64,000 nt of DNA from Mactromeris polynyma (taxonomy: Eukaryota > Mollusca > Bivalvia > Venerida > Mactridae), in NCBI GenBank assembly GCA_032209605.1, contig JASFXZ010000040.1:3720001-3784000 (forward strand). Reading direction: 5' to 3'. Position 1 is the stretch's first letter; every line of letters starts with the position of its first letter. The translations under genes were made by a program, and so were the position numbers. The notes under the pieces are model-generated. The model was not told where the DNA came from. It searched no databases and was given only the letters and a program-made list of their open reading frames with translations. Below, in pieces: positions 57,962 to 64,000 of the stretch.

Positions 57962-58225
57962 ATGGCATTATCAAGATTTATGGTAGTAGTGTTGGTAGCT
58001 GTCATATTTGCATCATTTATGAACGATGCAATTGCTCAAAGAAGAAAAAGACTGTGTAGATTTAACCGCCTAACGAATACATGCAATGACGTCATATCAC
58101 GTGGTTTGAGGCAAAACGGCGGAGACAATATAGGACGTTGCGCCGCAAGCGGAGGAGAATGTAACATGTATGAAGGACGAAAACGATCGAGATGTGTATG
58201 TGTATCACCCAACAGAGTGTTCTAG
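57962..58225 (+). CDS. Secreted basic six-cysteine peptide, candidate antimicrobial peptide
   Basis: An 87-residue frame with a true ATG and a TAG stop. Residues 1-25 form a signal peptide (MALSRFMVVVLVAVIFASFM, cleavage likely after NDAIA). The mature peptide of about 62 residues begins QRRKRLC, has 14 Arg/Lys against 4 Asp/Glu (net about +10), and six Cys at 32, 41, 60, 67, 78, 80. The spacing C-X8-C-X18-C-X6-C-X10-C-X-C ends in CXC as in defensins but lacks CXXXC, so it is not a standard cysteine-stabilised alpha-beta defensin. The coding region sits in one exon; a 3' splice site at 57891 implies a non-coding first exon. I do not recognise a named family. A secreted host-defence peptide is the best guess; a shell-matrix or venom-type peptide is possible. 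Confidence 0.75.
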   Translation: MALSRFMVVVLVAVIFASFMNDAIAQRRKRLCRFNRLTNTCNDVISRGLRQNGGDNIGRCAASGGECNMYEGRKRSRCVCVSPNRVF

Positions 58226-58940
58226 GTCACACTTGTACTCACCAGACTTTAATAGATAAAATTATATCATATTTTGGTAATAGTTTCAGTGGTAGTTTAC
58301 TGATATACATTGTGATGAGTGCTTTTTGTGTGCTATGTGAATATAAATTATCATGGTTGTTTTTTAACTGATTTTAAATACTTATACATTTATAAGCATT
58401 TTTTTAACTCTATATTGTCCGTATTTTTTCGTATTACTTTTACATATTGTATGTTTTGTATTAATTTATTTGTGATGACGTTTTGTGAATTGAGTGGTTT
58501 GTTTATTTTTTCATTCGTCTTAAAATTTATTACTTTTATATCTAAATATACATGTATATGTTGCACTTGTTGTTTTTTACGAAATACATTTTACGTGAAT
58601 TGATTGTTTTGTTATGATATTCCTTTTGTAACATTCACTTTTATTCATGATAATTAATTCAGCCTTGGTGTGGTTTGAGACTTGCGATGTCTTTAATAAA
58701 GTAATTATGTCAGGAATTCATAGACGAGGACCAAAGGTAATCAAATATTGTAATCAACATTTTAAGAAATGTTGTCCATACATAAGAGTACCGTATAATA
58801 AAACCCAATATATGCACATTTTCAAAACATGGGATGAATCCATTTCTATTACAATTATATAGAAAGTGTATTTATAATCGTTATATAGCTGTCTCAACTA
58901 ACTTGTGTTCAATGAATATATAATATGTATCACTAACATA
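58226..58940. other. 3' flank of the peptide gene
   Basis: T-rich; AATAAA at about 58696 could be a polyadenylation signal. Open frames at 58319-58862 have no domain. Confidence 0.35.
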
Positions 58941-59350
58941 ACAAGAGCACCGTCTGCGGGTTCCTGACGCTCGTCTGTTTAATATGTTTCCAAGGAAGAA
59001 TTTTATAAGATTAAAACATTGAAAAAATCACTATTAATAAATAATACTGAAAAAGTCGCTGCAAAAAATGTATCTTTTTGGAAACCGCCAAGCCTCCCCC
59101 TGAAAACAAAAAACAGTTTAAAGTATAAAAACTGTACCTTGATTAGTTACTGGGAAAATGGGATCCGAACCAAAACATCAACCAAATGTCTAAGTTAAAA
59201 CGGGGCATAACTATGACAAAATGCTTGCTAGAATAATGAAACTTTCCTGTGTGGTTGTTATTATGTCAAACAATCATGTGAAGTTTCAAAGCTATATCCC
59301 AAATGGTTTCTGAGAAAAAGGAGCCTTAAACAAAAACGTAACAAAATTTC
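58941..59350 (+). repeat. Bivalve-type interspersed repeat
   Basis: Begins ACAAGAGCACCGTCTGCGGG then TTCCTGACGCTCGTC and contains AAGTTTCAAAGCTATATCCC then AAATGGTTTCTGAGAAAA. These phrases are recurrent in bivalve genomes as I remember them. No coding content. Confidence 0.55.
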
Positions 59351-60894
59351 TAAGTTTTTAGTGGTTTTTAGTTATTCCGTAGAACAACAAGTTCTATGGC
59401 AATTTTCTGCAGTCTCATCGTTTTAATACGAAAACTAAAACTTATTCAGCATGTTCATGGTGTATTGCATATTCAAAAAATAATTTTGCAGCAATTGCTA
59501 CTCACTAGTCGACAGCGTCATCTACGGCACCAGACGAAACTCGGACATAAGGAGCTGAGGAAGTGATTTATCGGGATGGGATGATGCTGGAATTACTACA
59601 GGCGCTAGTAATTTATTTGGTCCAGGTTTGTTCATATACAATAAATGTTACAATCCTCCAACTGTTGTTGTAGTTTCGATACTTTAAATGAATGAGATCA
59701 TTCAAAGTTAGTGAAACATTAATTTATGTCTGAACATTCATTAGTTTGATGCAATTGATGTGTATTATAAAACATTTGTATTTTTGGTCGGCTACATGTT
59801 GAATATTTACTTCTTGTTTTAGATAAGATTTTAAGAAACCGAAAATTTATATAACGGGAGTGTCTGAACTGTCATATATTAAACGTGAGCACTCAGCACA
59901 TTGGTTGTTATCTATAAGGGTTTTCAGACAACAATACCGGCGTCAATCACATTAGTTCGAAATTTTACTTCCTGCAGAACTCATCTCGATCACCCGACGT
60001 GTTCTTTGCTCTTTTTAGAATTTTAGGAATCTCGGATTGATACTTCAGTAAGTACGCCATAATTAATTTTATGAAGTTTGCAGATTCTGTGTTTTGATAA
60101 GAAAAGTGTCCAATATGACAAAACATTATAGTAGATATAGCTTAAAGCCGGCATGTTACATTTTCTTTATTTTTTTTATTACCCGCTTAGTGATATACAC
60201 TGTACTTTATTAATTGGTATTTTGCTGTTAACACAGACTTCGTTTATGAAACACAACATTTATGTTTGTAAAGTGAACAAAAATAACGAATTAACTAAAT
60301 TTCATCACTTATAACTTTAGTGTATGCATGTACCATCAAAAGTCACGTATAGCCTACTGGTATTATTTCACATACTTTCTAAAAAGCTACTAGATACGTT
60401 TTCTATTGATACTGAATGCAGTAAGCTACAAATATTAGTATTAAATGAATTGAATTATAGGAAGATTTATGTAAACCTGTCTAAACCACGTTCATTGTAT
60501 CAGAACATTTTGTCATTCTTAAAGTCCGGGTTAGCTCTATTGAGTAAACGAATACATTATAATAGCTGCCTCGGTGTAAACAACATAATGCATATCAAAC
60601 ATGTATAATTATCATCAGTGACTAAACGGAGAACTGAACGCTGGCAGTTTTTCGGCACAGCCGTACTATCATGGTTTTGCTATTTGCATGTCAGTGTTTT
60701 GTAAACCAATCAAATCTTACGTTAACCACCAAAGCAATTCTCATCAACCAAACCATGTGTGTAATCTTGACGCAGACTGGTTAACATTTCGTTTAGGCCA
60801 ATATATTTGTTTACCAAACCTAAAAATATTAACTTATTTATTGTTATGTATTTTTCTTCCGAAGCAAAGTATTGAACACAATAATTGCGTAAAT
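59351..60894. other. Intergenic DNA, nothing firmly recognised
   Basis: 60700-60830 echoes words of the repeat at 16060-16160. Open frames at 60324-60933 show no domain. Confidence 0.4.
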
Positions 60895-61087
60895 GAGCGC
60901 TGCTTTGGGATTTACAACCTCTTCTGTAAGTGACGTCATTTCAAGAAAACGCCACTATTTGCAAGCAGAAAACAGTATTTACTCCATATGGTCACTTCGT
61001 TTTAATATTGCAATATGGGGCAATTATTGCTCACTGTCAGTATATGGTGACGTCACATATGAAGTTGGAAATCGTACAGCGGCGCTC
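60895..61087. repeat. MITE, second copy of the STMC6-intron element
   Basis: GAGCGCTGCTTTGGGATTTA at the left and AATCGTACAGCGGCGCTC at the right. It matches 10846-11080 over most of its length but lacks an inner CTGGAAATGACGTCACTTAA segment. AAAT occurs on both sides (60891-60894, 61088-61091), a possible 4-bp target duplication. Confidence 0.8.
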
Positions 61088-61091
61088 AAAT

Positions 61092-61985
61092 GGTGTTATG
61101 TTTGCCAAAAATATCTTGATCACGATAGAGGTGTTATTCTTATTATTGTAAACATGACATTATTGTATGAAATTCTCCGGTGTTGGAATTAAGAAGTCTT
61201 TCTTAATTGTATGTGCCTGTCGCGAACATTTATGTTGTTTTAATCAAATACATCGCTATGTAACAATTTTATTAACATGAATGTGCGAGTTCACTACTTA
61301 TGCTATAAGAAGTAATGAACTATATTGAAACAGACTTTACTGTTTCTATGACGTATCACACTACGGAGCTATTTGTATTCAGTCTCCTACGCAGTGATCT
61401 CCCCTTACATGTATCGGAGTTTCTGCAGTATAGCGTAATTGAATGAACGGCAGTCGTAACATTTAGGCAATTATTTTATATTGTACAACAAATTTTAACC
61501 TTTAGATTGCAACAAATTTGCATATTTCAAGTTGCGCCGACCATCTTTTTTTAAGATGTTTCTTGTGTTCTATATTATGATAATCACATCGACCATGTAA
61601 TGTTATGTCGTGTATTGATTTGGGCTGCAATGAAACTAATTTCATAGTTCAGTTCAAAGTTCTTTGTTATTGTCGGATTGTATAATATAACATGTATACA
61701 TAAGGTATGTATATCAATTTACCGAGATGGCATATATGATAGGCGATGACATTGGTTTTGTTAAACATATACAAGGCTAACACATTGTCTATCTCATGTA
61801 TAAAATGAATACATATATATGTTTGTTCCAATATAAACATATTAACATTTCAATCAATGCACAGAAATCGATATAAAATGCTGGATGCAAAATAATATCA
61901 ATGATATCACATTTGATTAACTTGTCAAATGATTTAAAAATACTGACACAAATGGTTTAAAACATATATAACCAGCAGGTTGCAA
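61092..61985. other. Intergenic DNA, nothing recognised
   Basis: No supported gene. Confidence 0.4.
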
Positions 61986-61989
61986 GAAA

Positions 61990-62831
61990 TGAAAACAATA
62001 TTGCAAAGCATTACTGTCTACATTGTTGAGCATGAGACACAAACACGACTCTCCCCGACTTAGGCCTAAACAAAACTGTTTAACTGACTGTAACTGGTTA
62101 TATTCAATGTTATGGTAATGAGTTCCACAGGGTCGGTACACTGTAACAGAAGGAATCTATGCCTCATTGTCCTCACCCTAAGTGTCGGTACGATTCCAGT
62201 ATATCTGAAAATATACTTAGTCTTATTTTCTTTGAAGACAACTTCGTCATGAACATATTTTGGATCACACTAGTTTCAATGGCAATAGTCTTGAGTCGCC
62301 TTACTTTCAATGATGGTATTTTAGTTGTGTTAAGAGTATGATAATCTGAGGCAATGTGTCGGGTGACGGGACAGTAACTAAAACTTGACAAAATAAAAGA
62401 GTGATAAACCGTTGATCGCCCCAGTTTGCAACCATGTTTCCGATACGTTTAAAACATTCACTTCTTTGGAATATATCGGGCATATCAAGAAAAGTATTCA
62501 ATGTATGACTTAAATCAACGGTTACCTAAACGTTTAACTTTTTCATCAATATCAATTGAAATACCATCAAGATTATAAACAAGTTATGTTTTTTTGAACT
62601 TTTTGAATTTACTTTCATTCTGTTATCTTTGAACCATTTTATTAAGTATAAACTATCTTGCTCTAGTGAGATTTTTACTAATTTGATGTTCGAATTAGCA
62701 CATGATAATGTATTGTCATCTGCATTACTATATAGATAATAAAATATCAATAATAAAATATTGAATATGACTGGACCTGTACATACCCCTGAGGTACACC
62801 GTTGTTTATATATTTCAGACTGCTGATACAT
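61990..62831 (-). pseudogene. Non-LTR retrotransposon reverse transcriptase relic
   Basis: In minus-strand order: GVCTGPVIFNILLLIFYY, then NADDNTLSCA (the YADD active site decayed to NADD), LIKWFKDNRMKVNSKSSK, then FSYCPVTRH and PSLKVRRLKTIAIETS. This is the normal order of reverse transcriptase palm and thumb motifs (GVPQGS..GP, YADD, W...N.M..N..K, FnYCPlvWh, sL..RR...A.E). Several frameshifts and stops break it. It lies about 300 bp upstream of the second STMC6-like gene, on the opposite strand. Confidence 0.75.
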
Positions 62832-63135
62832 CCCCCTAGCATTACAATTTGGTTTCTGATTTAAAGATAGCTTTTTAAAAGATCCAATGCAGAGTATGTA
62901 AATTCACAAACTTTGAGTACATGTATTGAAAAAAGTTAATAATGGCAAACAGCCAAGCGCCTTGGATTTATAACTAAATTTCTTCGCTTTCTAACAGCTT
63001 CCCATGTTCTTGATGATTTACCTTTCTCAAATTTGTTTGCAAGCATTTTCTGTCTTTGAATATTGACTTTAATTGTTATTTCTTATATGGAACTGGAGTG
63101 TACGAAACTTATAACTTTTATATTACAGTACCAAT

Positions 63136-64000
63136 ATGTGGAAGATGTACGCCACGCTTTTGTTGCTGATGATTATCATTATTCAAGGTAGGTGACGCGC
63201 ACATTCGTTCTATTGATATTGCTAACAACAATGGATACAAGAATATATTGCTCGTTGTAAGAAATATCTCCGTTACGACACCGAAATTGTCGCGAAGTTA
63301 AGCATCGGCGTTATCTAATAAAAACTCAACCAAAGGGATATTTAAACCAATTTCGTTGTGTTTCAGTGGTAGCCAAGACGAGTCTTTGCTATTATGATTC
63401 AACCACTGTCCGCTACTGTGATGGGTCAAGTTATTGCTGTCACTCGAACACTCGCTGTTGGTAAGAAATAACTAATTATTACTACCAAACAATTTCACTG
63501 ATGAGACATAAAACATGAATCGAAATACATTGTACATTTATAGGTACCGTTTGATTGTAGATCTACGTTAAATGTACTGCTTAGATAAAATCGAATGGCA
63601 CATAAATTGTTCGGATAACGTAAGCTTTACAGTTTAACTTCAAGCAAGCTAGGTGCCGAAACAAATCCTCCACACGTTAATAACAAATTATGACAAGACC
63701 TACATTTTTTCTACAAATTATTTATCTAAAATCATTTCTAAACATTAGTATTTTAATTAAACTTTCATCAGATGTATATAAGAAAATGATTATCACACTA
63801 TATGCACCCAAACACCCTCATTGTCGCAAGTTTCTTCACTTTTTCACATATAAACAATTATGCCATCAATCTTATGTTGCCTAATTAAACAATTCTGTTT
63901 TAATCACAGCTTCTTGTCTTATTCCACTCCTGTCGAATATGGTAGTTTTTGTAAAAAAGCAACAATAGATGTCTATTATTGCACAGATGATTATTACTGT
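63136..64000 (+). CDS. STMC6-like membrane protein, second copy, cut by window end
   Basis: Coding exons are 63136-63187, 63367-63460 and 63910-64000 (running off the window). An acceptor at 63128 implies a 5'UTR exon, as in the first copy. The protein begins MWKMYATLLLLMIIIIQVVA (signal peptide), then module 1 with Cys at 25, 35, 41, 42, 48 and 49, then module 2 starting FCKKATIDVYYCTDDYYC. Spacing is the same C-X9-C-X5-CC as in the gene at 10385. Exon 2 splice sites and the words CACTCG, ACTCGCTGTTG/GTAAGAAATAAC are strongly conserved, as are intron stretches (for example GTTTGATTGTAGATCTA). The start ATG is five codons... rather three codons upstream of the first copy's, where that copy has lost the equivalent ATG. 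The membrane exon lies beyond the window. Confidence 0.85.

Noticed and set aside
58319..58862. Two small hydrophobic or basic frames downstream of the peptide gene
   Set aside because: T-rich chance frames without signal, domain or splice support.
60893..61192. Frames of 73-99 codons as a gene
   Set aside because: They run through a MITE whose other copy lies in an intron.

Overview
The window is AT-rich, intron-containing animal DNA. Its small split genes, the mix of transposable elements and several repeat types familiar from clams and mussels suggest a marine mollusc, most likely a bivalve; the species cannot be told from sequence alone. Real genes are few. Most short open frames are chance, or are shadows of repeats.

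Four genes can be supported. (1) A complete five-coding-exon gene at 10385-13153 (+) for a 161-residue secreted-then-anchored protein: signal peptide, two six-cysteine modules, Gly/Ser stalk, one membrane span, short tail. It belongs with the CYYR1/WBP1/Shisa-like (STMC6) adaptors. (2) A paralogue at 63136-64000 (+), cut by the window end. (3) An IFI27/ISG12-like gene at 24070-27659 (-), 82 residues in three exons, whose second intron is almost entirely a 2.7-kb minisatellite. (4) An intact single-coding-exon gene at 57962-58225 (+) for an 87-residue secreted, strongly basic, six-cysteine peptide, a candidate host-defence peptide.

The rest is mobile and repeated DNA. Region 1-8.1 kb holds duplicated blocks, hAT-like termini and two PIF/Harbinger-like transposase fragments. 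9.1-10.3 kb is a 5'-truncated non-LTR retrotransposon. 14.2-15.7 kb is a 57-bp minisatellite. 16.3-18.1 kb holds a tRNA-derived SINE, a perfect 67-bp snap-back of reverse transcriptase sequence, and a nearly intact Tc1-like transposase (D,D,35 spacer,E). 18.4-24 kb and 28-36 kb are dispersed and tandem repeats. 36.4-38.1 kb holds two non-LTR retrotransposon 3' parts back to back. 39.9-41.4 kb is a long-TIR element. 41.7-48.3 kb appears to be a decayed hAT element split by a 5.25-kb TTAA-flanked foldback element with about 1.3-kb inverted arms, each carrying the same first coding exon. 51-55.5 kb has a DDE fragment, a mariner 3' end fused to a 65-bp minisatellite, and two MITEs with clear target-site duplications. 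58.9-62.9 kb holds more repeats and a reverse transcriptase relic.

The most novel items are the STMC6-like pair with a duplicated cysteine module, the basic secreted peptide, the foldback element and its exon, and the RT snap-back joined to the Tc1 transposase.
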